From: Photobacterium pectinilyticum | GTDB lineage: Bacteria; Pseudomonadota; Gammaproteobacteria; Enterobacterales; Vibrionaceae | Reading direction: 5' to 3' | DNA length: 64,000 nt | Assembly: GCF_024357955.1 (NCBI RefSeq) | Contig: NZ_JANEYT010000006.1 | Coordinates: 1-64,000 of the forward strand | Shown: one piece after another, positions 27,885 to 36,691 of the stretch | Numbering within the stretch: position 1 is the first letter of the stretch | Layout of the letters: the number at the start of each line of letters is the position of its first letter | Notes under the pieces: generated by a model | Seen by the model: only the letters and a program-made list of their open reading frames with translations | What the model was told of the DNA's origin: nothing | Database searches by the model: none | Made by a program: the position numbers and the translations under genes

Positions 27885-28403
27885 ATGTTTAAACGGATAT
27901 TTGATAGGCTCATTTTCGGTGGGCTCTTGGTAGCAACATTGCAAATCCCCATGCTGGCCGATCATTACCTGCAGTACCTTTCCGGCTTTTATGATGCTAA
28001 CAAGCAGCAAGTTAGTCGCTATGAAGACAATGCTCGCCAACACGGCTTTGACAGTGCCGAGAGTCTGATCAATGCACTGTTACAGGAAAAGAGCTCTATT
28101 GTCCGGGTCGATGCAGAACAAAAGCGTAACGTTCTCCAACAGCACCAGTTACTTGAACAGGCGATGGCCACCCTTTCAAAAGGCCACTTAATCGAAAAAG
28201 CGCTTTATATGTTTAACCCATTAAGGGGCAACGAACTTCAGCGGGTATTAATCCATTTCAAGCCAGGTATTCCGGTTGATATAGAAAGTATTGCTATCTG
28301 TGTGGTCATTGCTTTTGGGCTCAACGCTGTGCTGTATTTACCCTTGATGTTATTTCAACGTCGTCGGAACAAAGCCCCTCACCCAGCTTCTTCACATACC
28401 TAA
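27885..28403 (+). CDS. DUF2937 family membrane protein
   Basis: 172 residues with an N-terminal hydrophobic segment (about 6-22), a central coiled-coil-like region (about 40-115), and a C-terminal membrane helix (about 138-158) ending in a basic RRRNK tail. DHYLQYLSGFYDANKQQV is the conserved N-terminal block of DUF2937. The start at 27885 has AAGGAG 5 bases upstream; the frame extends 6 codons further. The function of the family is unknown. It is followed immediately by the second copy of the 162-bp repeat. Confidence 0.8.
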   Translation: MFKRIFDRLIFGGLLVATLQIPMLADHYLQYLSGFYDANKQQVSRYEDNARQHGFDSAESLINALLQEKSSIVRVDAEQKRNVLQQHQLLEQAMATLSKGHLIEKALYMFNPLRGNELQRVLIHFKPGIPVDIESIAICVVIAFGLNAVLYLPLMLFQRRRNKAPHPASSHT

Positions 28404-28564
28404 TACCAATCTGGATAAGTCGTTGATCAAGTATTTGCACTGGAAAAATCGTTGTTATCAAGGCAGAGATTGCAGTAACTAGTGGCTCTAATTACAAAAT
28501 ATCTAACGCAGAGAACAGCGATTTTAACCTGCAAGACTGATCAACTATTTATGTAGGTTGGTAT
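28403..28564. repeat. 162-bp MITE-like interspersed repeat, copy 2
   Basis: Same length as copy 1 (25002-25163), seven mismatches. It starts ATACCAATCTGG and ends AGGTTGGTAT; the end matches the reverse complement of the start better than in copy 1. The first base falls on the last base of the DUF2937 stop codon, so insertion occurred right at the gene end. Confidence 0.9.
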
Positions 28565-28705
28565 ACCTGCTGGTGAAAACAGCAAATATGGGGTTAATGA
28601 TACCAAGGAGGCACGAGCCAATAGACTTAGTTATTGGCTTCGCATAAGCTTATGCCAATCCGCTTGAACCTATCAAGCTACAGCCAGATACCCAATGAGC
28701 CTACT

Positions 28706-29284
28706 ATGATCAGAGATGTCACCCTAGCCCCTGCCAACCAATGGAAAAAACCCTTCGTTTCCGAGGTGGCTGAAATTATCAACCTGCTTAAAGAGTATGG
28801 TTACGATGGCGCAACCCTTGCGCAATTAACGGGTCTACCAGAGAAAAAGCTCTCTGCTTGGATGTCTCGCTACAAGCGTGAACCTGAGAATCTGTCGGAT
28901 ATCCCTTACCCTTGCTGGTGTTTCCTCGCCGCTCTGGTTGGCCGACCAAATATTCAAAACAATGGTCAGCCTCTTGAAGTCGATGCCAGAAAAGTGATGC
29001 GTGCGTTCAAACCAACCGCATTTAAAAGCAAGAGCGCTTTTGAAATGCCATCGGAAAAAGAGTTCAAGCGTGTAATCGGCGACAACACCTTTACAGGGAT
29101 CACAATTGAAAGCCTTTGCGACACTTTTCAATGGAAACCAGCACAGCTTTCTGAAAGTTTAGAAAAAGGGACACTGCCTTTCTTGAACTGGTGCCTGATC
29201 TTGATGCTGTGCGGCTTCAATGTTCAGAAAATGCTGCTAAATCAGCATGACGGTGATATTAGCCTAGATGAGCAAACCAGCTAA
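28706..29284 (+). CDS. Hypothetical protein with two HTH-like repeats
   Basis: 192 residues from the ATG at 28706 (frame open to 28634; no good ribosome site for any start). I do not recognise a named family. Two related segments are visible: one with GATLAQLTGLPEKKLSAWM and a PCWCFLAALVG end, and a second with GITIESLCDTFQWKPAQLSE and an LNWCLILMLCG end. Each looks like an XRE/phage-repressor type helical bundle, so DNA binding or a dimeric helical scaffold is possible. A terminator follows directly. Confidence 0.6.
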   Translation: MIRDVTLAPANQWKKPFVSEVAEIINLLKEYGYDGATLAQLTGLPEKKLSAWMSRYKREPENLSDIPYPCWCFLAALVGRPNIQNNGQPLEVDARKVMRAFKPTAFKSKSAFEMPSEKEFKRVIGDNTFTGITIESLCDTFQWKPAQLSESLEKGTLPFLNWCLILMLCGFNVQKMLLNQHDGDISLDEQTS

Positions 29285-29291
29285 CAAACAT

Positions 29292-29322
29292 AAAAAAGGC
29301 TGCTCACTGGCAGCCTTTCTTT
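29292..29322 (+). terminator. Terminator after the two-repeat HTH-like gene
   Basis: AAAGGCTGC, loop TCACTG, GCAGCCTTT, then CTTTC; preceded by an A-run, so it may act in both directions with the convergent DUF1456 gene. Confidence 0.75.
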
Positions 29323-29384
29323 CATCGTTCAAAGCTTAACCAAATCAGGTTTAATCAAACTCGTCGATAGATTTAATATCAGAA

Positions 29385-29855
29385 TTACTCTGCCGCTTCC
29401 GGGCGGAATTTATTCTGCACACCAAGCAAAAAGTTGCGCAGGATTTGATCTTTACACTCACGGTAATGCTTATTGTCCGGCTTTCTGAAGAAAGCGCTAA
29501 GTTCATGCTTGCTCAGATTGAAATCAGTACTCTCCATGATTTCAAGAATATCTTCCGCTTTGTAGTTCAGCGCAATACGCAGTTTCATGAAGATCATGTT
29601 ATTGGTCAGACGCGACTCTGGCTCAGCCTGTGGGCCTTCTTTTTTGCCACGTTTTTCATTGATCAAACCATTTAGAAAGATAGCTAACTCACGATCTGTG
29701 CATTTTTTAAATGCAGGATCGTCTTCTTTTTTCAACCAATCACTAACTTGCTCACGTGTCACCTCGTGTTCCGCTGCAGCAAAAATATTGATCATCGCTG
29801 AGTCGTTGAAGTCAAAGGTGTAGCGGATACGTCGCAAGATATCGTTATTGAGCAC
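29385..29855 (-). CDS. DUF1456 (YehS-like) family protein
   Basis: 156 residues made of two DUF1456 repeats: NNDILRRIRYTFDFNDSAMINIF at the start and NNMIFMKLRIALNYKAEDILEIM around 88-110, each ending in a short acidic/lysine helix (DRELAIFLNGLI; KDQILRNFLLG). E. coli YehS has the same layout. The biochemical role is not known. Gene orientation is convergent with the preceding gene. Confidence 0.9.
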   Translation of the reverse strand: MLNNDILRRIRYTFDFNDSAMINIFAAAEHEVTREQVSDWLKKEDDPAFKKCTDRELAIFLNGLINEKRGKKEGPQAEPESRLTNNMIFMKLRIALNYKAEDILEIMESTDFNLSKHELSAFFRKPDNKHYRECKDQILRNFLLGVQNKFRPEAAE

Positions 29856-30002
29856 AATAAATCCTAAAAATAATGCAGCCTTGCCAATATGGCTCGCTGC
29901 GAAGTTCTTCTATAGTCTAACAGATATTAATCGCTGAAGATTCAATCGTGCAACCCAAGCTGGTATAGTGCCATTCCCAGATCAAACCATGAAGCAGACT
30001 CA

Positions 30003-30224
30003 ATGAACCAGCACCAACCAAACAACCCATTACACGGCCTAACCCTGCAAAACATCGTGCAAGAGCTCGTCGACCATTATGGCTGGGAAGAACTTGGAAA
30101 AATCGTCAAAATACGTTGTTTCAACAGCGACCCGAGTATCAAGTCGAGCCTGAAGTTCTTGCGTCGTACTGAATGGGCAAGGAAAGAGGTTGAGCAACTG
30201 TATCTCGATACCTTTATTATCTAG
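30003..30224 (+). CDS. VF530 (DUF2132) family small DNA-binding-like protein
   Basis: 73 residues. [47 protein letters not shown] and VEQLYLD are the conserved blocks of the VF530/DUF2132 family, whose Vibrio member has a solved helical structure with suggested DNA binding. Full length, single domain, monocistronic. Confidence 0.88.
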   Translation: MNQHQPNNPLHGLTLQNIVQELVDHYGWEELGKIVKIRCFNSDPSIKSSLKFLRRTEWARKEVEQLYLDTFII

Positions 30225-30424
30225 TTGCCTTCGTCGACCAGAGCAAGTAACTGCTGGCACGCTTCCTTTGGCGAGTCAGCATGGCTATACCGGACTCATT
30301 GACCAACGAGTCCAAGGACCATGGATAGAACACGCATACACACGGTTATAGTGTGTTAATTGCTTCAGTATCCTCCTAGGACAAAACATAAACACCTCCT
30401 AACCACTCCACGCCGTTCGATTAA

Positions 30425-30524
30425 CTATAGCTCTTGATTGAGCTCTGCCTTCCCTCGTTCGATCTCACTTTTTGCGCTGTAGGTTGGCATCCCGCTGAAC
30501 TTTGTCCATGATTAATTGAATCAT
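30425..30524 (-). pseudogene. Possible frameshifted small gene with strong ribosome site
   Basis: On the minus strand AGGAGG (30536-30531) lies 6 bases before an ATG at 30524 that opens a 19-codon frame (MIQLIMDKVQRDANLQRKK). A one-base shift near the stop would continue as AKSEIERGKAELNQEL to 30425, giving a plausible helical peptide. Either a very short peptide gene or a frameshifted small gene lies here in the 332-bp gap between VF530 and the hydratase. Confidence 0.3.
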
Positions 30525-30556
30525 ACGACTCCTCCTACCACTCAAGGAAAGCTGAA

Positions 30557-31306
30557 ATGGATATTCAACTTACACACAACGGGCCGATTCTGGATATTCA
30601 ACTTACTCGCCCAGAGGCCAAAAATTCTCTTAATCAAGCCATGTATCACACCTTGGCAGATACCATTATACAGGGTAACAATTCCTCAGAGACTCGTGTA
30701 ATTGTATTGCGAGGATTATCGGACATCTTTTGTGGAGGCAATGATATGCAGGACTTTGTGGCTATTTCACAAGGCATGGCAGACTTTCATGGCGAGCGGT
30801 TTATGAAATCACTGGTAGAGTGCGAAACACCGATCGTTGCCTCTGTTTCAGGCCCTGCAATAGGTATCGGAACCACCATGTTGCAGTTTGTCGATGTTGT
30901 GTATTGCTCACCATCCGCCGTATTCAAAACACCGTTTGTACAATTGGGACTTTGTCCAGAAATGGCTTCGAGCACCGAGTTTTCCAAACTGGTCGGCCCA
31001 AGAAAAGCCAAAGAAATGCTATTGCTGGGTGCACCGATGACCGCCGAAGAGGCGTTGACACTGGGCTTTGTCAACCAAATCAGCAACACGCCAGATGACG
31101 CCGCTCTGCAATGTGCTGAGCAAATTGCTCTACTTCCTCCCAAAGCAATGCAAATAAGTAAAAGCATGCTCGGACAACAAGATAAAGAACGCCTGCTGCG
31201 AACAATAGAAAACGAAAACGTCGAGCTAATAAAAAGGATAAGGAGTGAAGAGGCCAAGGAGGCGGTCAGTGCCTTTTTGGAAAAAAGGCCGGCTCAATTT
31301 AGCTAG
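30557..31306 (+). CDS. Enoyl-CoA hydratase/isomerase family protein
   Basis: 249 residues with a crotonase fold. Visible are the CoA/substrate region RPEAKNSLNQAMY (about 15-27), the oxyanion-hole segments IFCGGNDMQDF (about 57-67) and SGPAIGIGTTMLQFVDVVY, and FVQLGLCPEMASS, where the acidic residue resembles that of isomerase-type members. It probably hydrates or isomerises enoyl-CoAs in fatty-acid or aromatic breakdown. AAGGAAA precedes the ATG. Stand-alone gene ended by a terminator. Confidence 0.88.
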   Translation: MDIQLTHNGPILDIQLTRPEAKNSLNQAMYHTLADTIIQGNNSSETRVIVLRGLSDIFCGGNDMQDFVAISQGMADFHGERFMKSLVECETPIVASVSGPAIGIGTTMLQFVDVVYCSPSAVFKTPFVQLGLCPEMASSTEFSKLVGPRKAKEMLLLGAPMTAEEALTLGFVNQISNTPDDAALQCAEQIALLPPKAMQISKSMLGQQDKERLLRTIENENVELIKRIRSEEAKEAVSAFLEKRPAQFS

Positions 31307-31346
31307 CTAAGTGGCTACTGACAAATGACTCATCATATCGAAATAG

Positions 31347-31373
31347 AAAGGCCAGCAAGCTGCTGGCCTTTCC
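31347..31373. terminator. Bidirectional terminator between hydratase and MFS genes
   Basis: AAAGGCCAGCA, loop AGC, TGCTGGCCTTT. It lies between convergent genes and can serve both. Confidence 0.85.
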
Positions 31374-31392
31374 ATCACTTCACGGTTTGAAT

Positions 31393-32739
31393 TTAAGCAG
31401 TAACAGCTTTTTCCGATGCACCTTGCTCAACCTGGTTGGGCTCATCTTCATCTTTCACAATACAGACGACAAGCCCAGCGAATATCATTGATACCCCACC
31501 CAGAACAATCGCCATCATCGTATTACCATCAAACGCCCAGCGGGTGAAGAAGCCCAGAATACCGGCGGCCAAGATCTGTGGCAGTACAATAAAGAAGTTG
31601 AACACCCCCATATAGAAGCCCATCTTGTGCGCGGGCAATGCACCGGCAAGAATAGCATATGGCATACAAAGAATACTTGCCCAAGCTAAACCAATACCGA
31701 CCATGTTAACCATCAACATTGCAGGGTTGTCGATAAGAGAGATAGACGCAAGGCTCAGGCCGCCAATGATCAGCGACAGGCTGTGAACAAACTTACGGCT
31801 GGTACGCTGTGCCAGCCAAGGCAGGGCAAAGGCAGCCAGTGCTGATATCCCATTATAGGTGGCAAAACACAAGCCGACCCAGTCAGCCCCTTCGTTATAC
31901 AGGGTCGAGCTAGTATCAGTGGTCCCGAAAATTTGCGAGGTCACCGCCGAGGTGGTGTAAATCCACATAGCAAACAGCGCGAACCAAGAGAAAAACTGTA
32001 CCACAGCCAGTTGCATCATGGTCTTTGGCATCGATTTGATATCAGCCGCAATCGCTTTCAGGCTGGCCTTCTCTTCTTCCGGCTCAGAGACCTCACCGTG
32101 AAATGCCGCTAGTTCTTTCGGTGAGTATTCCTTGGTTCTGAGCACCGTCCAAAGAATCGATGCCACAAATACCAAGGCACCGCACAAGAATGAGATCTTC
32201 ACTGAGGGTGGCACTACCCCCGCCGGTGCCGTATTAGCCACGTTGAAAACATTGCTAAGCAAGTAAGGCATGGCGGATGCGACCACCGAGCCAACACCAA
32301 TAAAGAACGTTTGGACAGCAAAGCCTTGTGTGCGCTGCTCAGAAGGCAAGTTATCTGCTACCAAGGCACGGAACGGCTCCATTGAGATATTAATGGACGC
32401 ATCCAAGATCCACAGCATACCTGCGGCCACCCACAAATACGGCGAATAAGGCATGATAATCAATGCCAATGAGGACGCGATAGCCCCGCAAAGAAAATAA
32501 GGACGACGGCGGCCAAGTACCGTCCAGGTGCGGTCACTGAAGTAACCAATAATTGGCTGGACGAGCAATCCGGTTAACGGTGCTGCAATCCAAAGGATCG
32601 GGATTTGATCAATGCTTGCTCCCAGAGTTTCAAAAATTCGACTGACATTGGCATTTTGTAAGCCGAAGCCAAATTGAATTCCCATAAAGCCGAAGCTCAT
32701 ATTCCATATCTGCCAAAACGTAAGGCGTGGCTTTTCCAT
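31393..32739 (-). CDS. MFS sugar transporter (SLC45/GPH-like)
   Basis: 448 residues and 12 membrane helices. FGFMGIQFGFGLQNANVSRIFETLGA at the N-terminus and the loop GYFSDRTWTVLGRRRPYFL are typical of the SLC45-like sugar-H+ symporter branch, which imports disaccharides or glucosides. The start is set at 32739 (GGGGA 7 bases upstream) because the conserved N-terminus begins there; the frame runs 23 codons further. A near-ideal CRP site lies about 280 bp upstream in the gap shared with aspC, consistent with a catabolic transporter. Confidence 0.83.
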   Translation of the reverse strand: MEKPRLTFWQIWNMSFGFMGIQFGFGLQNANVSRIFETLGASIDQIPILWIAAPLTGLLVQPIIGYFSDRTWTVLGRRRPYFLCGAIASSLALIIMPYSPYLWVAAGMLWILDASINISMEPFRALVADNLPSEQRTQGFAVQTFFIGVGSVVASAMPYLLSNVFNVANTAPAGVVPPSVKISFLCGALVFVASILWTVLRTKEYSPKELAAFHGEVSEPEEEKASLKAIAADIKSMPKTMMQLAVVQFFSWFALFAMWIYTTSAVTSQIFGTTDTSSTLYNEGADWVGLCFATYNGISALAAFALPWLAQRTSRKFVHSLSLIIGGLSLASISLIDNPAMLMVNMVGIGLAWASILCMPYAILAGALPAHKMGFYMGVFNFFIVLPQILAAGILGFFTRWAFDGNTMMAIVLGGVSMIFAGLVVCIVKDEDEPNQVEQGASEKAVTA

Positions 32740-33012
32740 TAAGTGTTCCCCGATAATGCCTGCTACAAAACTCATTGAAACAGCAGCAGATTTACAACAA
32801 TCGGACAAAACAAATGATCGTTTATATATTCAAACCCAAGTGACCTCAAAATAAGAGACTTAGAGATAACTTAGGTATATTAGTATGTTTCTGAACTAAT
32901 CAAACTGAAAACAGGATTTTTCTATGTTTACATCGCTAATTCAGACCATGATCATCACATTTGACCGATTTCCATCGGGAAGCAATGCTATGACAACCCC
33001 ACCCCTACCAAC

Positions 33013-33028
33013 TGTGATCAGTTTCACA
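33013..33028. promoter_or_regulatory. CRP-binding site, perfect core
   Basis: TGTGA-TCAGTT-TCACA matches the CRP consensus TGTGA-N6-TCACA at all ten core positions. Centred about 280 bp from the MFS transporter start and 310 bp from aspC. Its target is more likely the sugar transporter. Confidence 0.8.
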
Positions 33029-33255
33029 TAGAATCACACTTTTGCATTGGCTTTATAATAAAATTACGTTTTTAGATAAAATTTATACAAATTACATGAG
33101 ACTTGACGCACAAAAAACCAGTACTTTCTTGTTTTTTGTTGTAATTTTCTTGCAAACAACATTGATGAGACTTTGGCCATTTTGTTCTAATGTTAGTGAA
33201 AACTAGTAACAATTCACTGCTGTCACATTTTATTTGGCCAAGATGTTACAATTTC

Positions 33256-33285
33256 TTGTCAACCGCCGGTGATAAAAGGTATAAA
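33256..33285 (+). promoter_or_regulatory. Candidate sigma-70 promoter for aspC
   Basis: TTGTCA, 18-base spacer, TATAAA (five of six matches in each hexamer), with the -10 element ending 43 bases before the aspC ATG. Confidence 0.55.
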
Positions 33286-33328
33286 GAACATATTAATCTT
33301 TTACTATTACCAGCATGGATGATTGACA

Positions 33329-34519
33329 ATGTTTGAGAAAATTTCTGCTGCACCCGCCGATCCAATTCTTGGTTTAACTGAAGAATTTAAAAAAGACACC
33401 CGCCCTGAAAAAATCAACCTTGGTGTAGGTATCTATAAAAATGAATCAGGTAACACACCGGTTCTAGCCACCGTCAAGAAAGCGGAAGCGATTTTGCTAG
33501 AAAAAGAAACCACCAAGTCTTACCTCAGTATTCCTGGCACGGCGGAATACGGTCTGGCTGTACAGCAATTGTTGTTCGGTGCCGATTCGCCAATAATTTC
33601 ATCCAAGCGTGCACAGACAGCACAAGCCCCTGGTGGTACGGGTGCTCTTCGCCTAGCCGCTGAGTTTATCAAACGCCAGCTTGGCGATGTAAAAGTTTGG
33701 ATCAGTAACCCAACGTGGGCTAACCATAACGGTGTATTCACCGCTGCTGGTCTTGAGACTGTGCAGTACAGCTACTACGATGCACAAAGCAAAGACATGG
33801 ACTTTGACGCAGCGCTAGCTGATCTAGCCAATGCCGCACCTGGCGATATCGTGCTACTTCATGGTTGCTGTCACAACCCAACGGGTATTGACCCGCAAGC
33901 ACCACAATGGCAACAATTGGCTGATTTGTGCAAAGAGAAGCAGCTACTACCTATGTTTGACTTTGCCTACCAAGGCTTTGCCAAAGGAGTGGAAGAAGAC
34001 GCTCAAGGGCTTCGTATTTTTGCAGACCTGTGTGAAGAACTTCTTATCGCCAGCTCATTCTCGAAAAACTTCGGTCTGTACAACGAACGTGTCGGTGCGT
34101 TTACTCTCGTAGCGAAAAACAGTGCTGAAGCAACGACAGCATTTAGCCAAGTTAAGAGTATTGCTCGCGTGATCTACTCCAATCCGCCAGCACACGGTGC
34201 CGCGATTGTTACCGAAATTTTGAACGATACAGCTCTACGCGCTGAGTGGGAAATTGAGGTGGCTGACATGCGCGATCGCATTCAAGAAATGCGCACGCTG
34301 TTTGTTCAGACTCTGAAAGATTTCGGTGTCGACGCTGACTTCAGCTTTATTGAACGCCAGAACGGTATGTTCTCTTTCTCTGGTCTGAATAAAGACCAAG
34401 TGAACCGCCTGAAAGACGAATTCGGTATTTATATCGTTGGCTCTGGCCGTATCAGTGTCGCCGGGATGACCAAAGCCAATATGCAGCCGTTATGTAAAGG
34501 TATTGCCGCGGTTCTTTAA
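33329..34519 (+). CDS. aspC: Aspartate aminotransferase
   Basis: 396 residues, the E. coli AspC length. A PLP enzyme interconverting aspartate/2-oxoglutarate and oxaloacetate/glutamate. The N-terminus [16 protein letters not shown], the NPTW motif (127-130), HNPTGIDP (182-189) and the PLP lysine K246 in SFSKNFGLY are all in place. The first ATG at 33329 is used rather than an in-frame TTG two codons upstream. First member of the aspC-ycbL-ycbK-ldtD-muk neighbourhood known from enterics. Confidence 0.95.
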   Translation: MFEKISAAPADPILGLTEEFKKDTRPEKINLGVGIYKNESGNTPVLATVKKAEAILLEKETTKSYLSIPGTAEYGLAVQQLLFGADSPIISSKRAQTAQAPGGTGALRLAAEFIKRQLGDVKVWISNPTWANHNGVFTAAGLETVQYSYYDAQSKDMDFDAALADLANAAPGDIVLLHGCCHNPTGIDPQAPQWQQLADLCKEKQLLPMFDFAYQGFAKGVEEDAQGLRIFADLCEELLIASSFSKNFGLYNERVGAFTLVAKNSAEATTAFSQVKSIARVIYSNPPAHGAAIVTEILNDTALRAEWEIEVADMRDRIQEMRTLFVQTLKDFGVDADFSFIERQNGMFSFSGLNKDQVNRLKDEFGIYIVGSGRISVAGMTKANMQPLCKGIAAVL

Positions 34520-34550
34520 CCTCAGCCATTACTTCAAATGCTAAGACTAT

Positions 34551-34576
34551 AAACGGGCGCTTTTGCGCCCGTTTTT
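34551..34576. terminator. aspC terminator
   Basis: AAACGGGCGC, loop TTTT, GCGCCCGTTTTT; may also serve the convergent small gene. Confidence 0.9.
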
Positions 34577-34600
34577 GATACTGATATTGCGCAATATCGA

Positions 34601-34906
34601 TTAGCCAGACTTGTCTAACGGTAGCACATTGCAGAACAGCTCTCGTTCGTATTGGTGCTCCAACTGTTCGCGCCATGGTTTGTTCGACACAGGAACCAAA
34701 TAAAAAGTCTCTCGCGATGTATCAGTGACAAATGCCATACCATGTTGCATGAGTTCATAGTGGATGTCGTTGACAAATCCTAGCGAAAAACTCTGGCGGC
34801 CCGTCAGTTGGTTAATATCACCCCTTGTTAAACTCACGCCTTGCTCATCGCTAGCGAAACGAACGCGTAACCAGTCGGCGAACTCTCTAGCACTTATCAT
34901 TGTCAT
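34601..34906 (-). CDS. 101-residue hypothetical protein
   Basis: The start at 34906 has GGAGG 7 bases upstream (frame extends 7 codons further). The product is soluble and looks alpha/beta; ISAREFADWLRVRF, LTRGDINQLTGRQSFSLGFVNDIHYELM and ETFYLVPVS are its strongest stretches. The helix-turn pattern in DINQLTGRQSFSLGFVNDI could be a winged helix. I do not recognise a family. Monocistronic. Confidence 0.6.
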   Translation of the reverse strand: MTMISAREFADWLRVRFASDEQGVSLTRGDINQLTGRQSFSLGFVNDIHYELMQHGMAFVTDTSRETFYLVPVSNKPWREQLEHQYERELFCNVLPLDKSG

Positions 34907-35213
34907 AAACTCGCCTCCGTATAACACATCTTGAAAACCAAGACGTTACTGATAGGTGTCTATTTATAATAAGTTATAGCAGAGATGAGACATAACGACA
35001 GGATAATGCAACATGTTTATCATTGAAGGATACATTAGCGCATTATTGAGACAGAATTACAAATGTTGCAGGATGGCGGTTTGAACGGGGAAATATAACA
35101 AAGAATGAAGAGGGTTATACCCGCCCCTGACAAAATCAGGAACGGGCCTGGCTGCAATTTCAAAACAGTCAAGAGACGCCCAGCTTTAAGCAGCGCGCTT
35201 CGTCATTATGAAA
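34907..35213. other. 307-bp intergenic region, no gene seen
   Basis: Leader of the 101-residue gene on the left. At about 35119-35147 is an interrupted hairpin, CCCG-CC-CCTGA, loop, TCAGG-AA-CGGG, without T-run, downstream of the basic winged-helix gene on the minus strand. Nothing else was recognised. Confidence 0.4.
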
Positions 35214-35624
35214 TTAAAGTGCTTTGTAAAGCACCTTGTTGCCTGCCAGTTGGATGCGCTCAACCAAACCTTCTTCGGTCAGTTTTTTCAGTGCACCAGT
35301 GGCCCAAGAAGCCGCTTTGGTGTCTTCTTGGCCCGCTTCAAGACCAATACCTTTCGGATTGATACCTTCAGCGTTCTTAACAACAATATCTAGCACTTGC
35401 TGCTGTTTTGGAGTCAAAGACACTTTTACAGCAACGGGTGCTGCTGCTTCAACTGGCTTCTGCTCTTCAACAACAGGTTTCGCCGCTGGAGCAGCTTTTA
35501 CTGTTTCTGCAGTTGGTGCTTTTTTCACAACAGACTTAACTGCTGCTGGTTTTGCTTCAACAACAAGACCTTTAAGGCGTTTTTGTAGTTTCAGCTGAAC
35601 TTTACGTTTGTGAGAGATTCTCAT
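35214..35624 (-). CDS. Basic protein with Ala/Pro/Lys linker and C-terminal winged-helix-like domain
   Basis: 136 residues in three parts: a basic N-terminus (RISHKRKVQLKLQKRLKG, 1-18), an A/P/V/K/E-rich flexible linker (about 22-68), and a compact C-terminal domain (about 69-136; SLTPKQQQVLDIVVKNAEGI, then ALKKLTEEGLVERIQLAGNKVLYKAL) that reads as a winged helix with helix-wing order. The layout suggests a nucleic-acid-binding or nucleoid-associated protein. I know no assigned function. Monocistronic. Confidence 0.7.
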   Translation of the reverse strand: MRISHKRKVQLKLQKRLKGLVVEAKPAAVKSVVKKAPTAETVKAAPAAKPVVEEQKPVEAAAPVAVKVSLTPKQQQVLDIVVKNAEGINPKGIGLEAGQEDTKAASWATGALKKLTEEGLVERIQLAGNKVLYKAL

Positions 35625-36016
35625 TAAATTTCCTACTCCGTTGCACTACTTTCAGTCACCACCATTCATCAACCTGAAAACATAACAGGCCGATACTTCC
35701 AGCGGGAAAAAGTAAGCGCGTGTTATACCAAGGATGTCAGAGAAATACCAGCAAACGGTTATTTCATCCGCAACAAAAGGTGATTTAACTCAAAAACAGG
35801 CGACAAGCTCTCATTTTTGATGTTTAGATCTGACAGGAAAAACCCCGAAATAAAAAGATGTTATCAAACTATGCAGGGATAATTCTGCATCTTCGCCAAA
35901 AATCTGGATAAAAAACCATATGCAATTAATGGTGTATTGAATAAAATCACAACTTAAGTGATCGTTTTTGCCAGTTCGGCAATACTTAAATTGATAAAAA
36001 CAATTAGGTATTGTCC
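35625..36016. other. 392-bp A+T-rich intergenic region, no gene seen
   Basis: Divergent region between the basic winged-helix gene and the DUF2982 gene. A+T-rich; presumably promoters for both, but none with convincing spacing was identified. Confidence 0.4.
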
Positions 36017-36691
36017 ATGCGTGACAGTTTGAAAACACGGTATATCACCACAGGCATTACTCCCTCTCAAGCGAACCTGTTTATTGCAGGCATTGCAGGG
36101 TTCGTTGTTGCCACGCTCATAGGTCTGGTATTCCCTTCCGTAGCTCCACCAGTTGTCGCCATTTTATTGATCGGCGCATGCATTACGATGCTCATTGGGT
36201 ACAAGTACTCACTAGGCCCAGAGCTGTCTTTCACCCTGACATATATGCATATCCAATTTCACAGCCCTTGCGGTGGTTGGCTGGCTCGCTGGAAAAATAT
36301 CGACACTATCTCCCAAGCCAGTATTGCCAAAGACGGCTGGCACCAGCCTATTCCTTGGGTGGGCGTTAAGCTCAAAGACTATGAAGAGTTTATCGCGGCT
36401 ATTTGTCCTCGGGTCGCCACCAAGCTCCTCATCGATCAACGGATCCTGTTAATCATGGCCCACAAAGGAATTGATAACCCACGCTTTGAGATCGAAGACA
36501 TCCTGTTTGACGATAAACACTACCTCACCCAATCGGGTAAGGTGCTAAAGGGCTTACAAGCCATGCTGGCCAACCGAATGCATTATAACCGTGAGCTCAT
36601 TGGCTATGATTTCTTTATCTCCGAAGACTTCTTAGACCGCCCTGCGGCCGACTTCGCTGGTTTGGCGAGGCGGTATCTAGCAGCAAGCTGA
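36017..36691 (+). CDS. DUF2982 family membrane protein
   Basis: 224 residues from the ATG at 36017 (a TTG two codons upstream is less likely). Two membrane helices at about 20-38 and 41-58 are followed by a cytoplasmic domain with FTLTYMHIQFHSPCGGW, RWKNIDTISQASI and WVGVKLKDYEEFI, the conserved blocks of DUF2982 found in Vibrionaceae and relatives. Function unknown. Confidence 0.8.
   Translation: MRDSLKTRYITTGITPSQANLFIAGIAGFVVATLIGLVFPSVAPPVVAILLIGACITMLIGYKYSLGPELSFTLTYMHIQFHSPCGGWLARWKNIDTISQASIAKDGWHQPIPWVGVKLKDYEEFIAAICPRVATKLLIDQRILLIMAHKGIDNPRFEIEDILFDDKHYLTQSGKVLKGLQAMLANRMHYNRELIGYDFFISEDFLDRPAADFAGLARRYLAAS

Larger units (their letters stand above)
32740..33328. other. 589-bp A+T-rich divergent regulatory region, no gene seen
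   Basis: Between the divergent MFS transporter and aspC. It contains a CRP site at 33013-33028 and a sigma-70-like aspC promoter at 33256-33285. No convincing open frame was found on either strand. Confidence 0.6.

Noticed and set aside
30787-31257. 156-codon minus-strand frame inside the enoyl-CoA hydratase gene
   Set aside because: Antisense shadow; the plus-strand gene has clear crotonase-fold motifs.
32940-32960. Second possible CRP site near CATGATCATCACA
   Set aside because: Only the right half-site fits; the left half matches the consensus at one of five positions.
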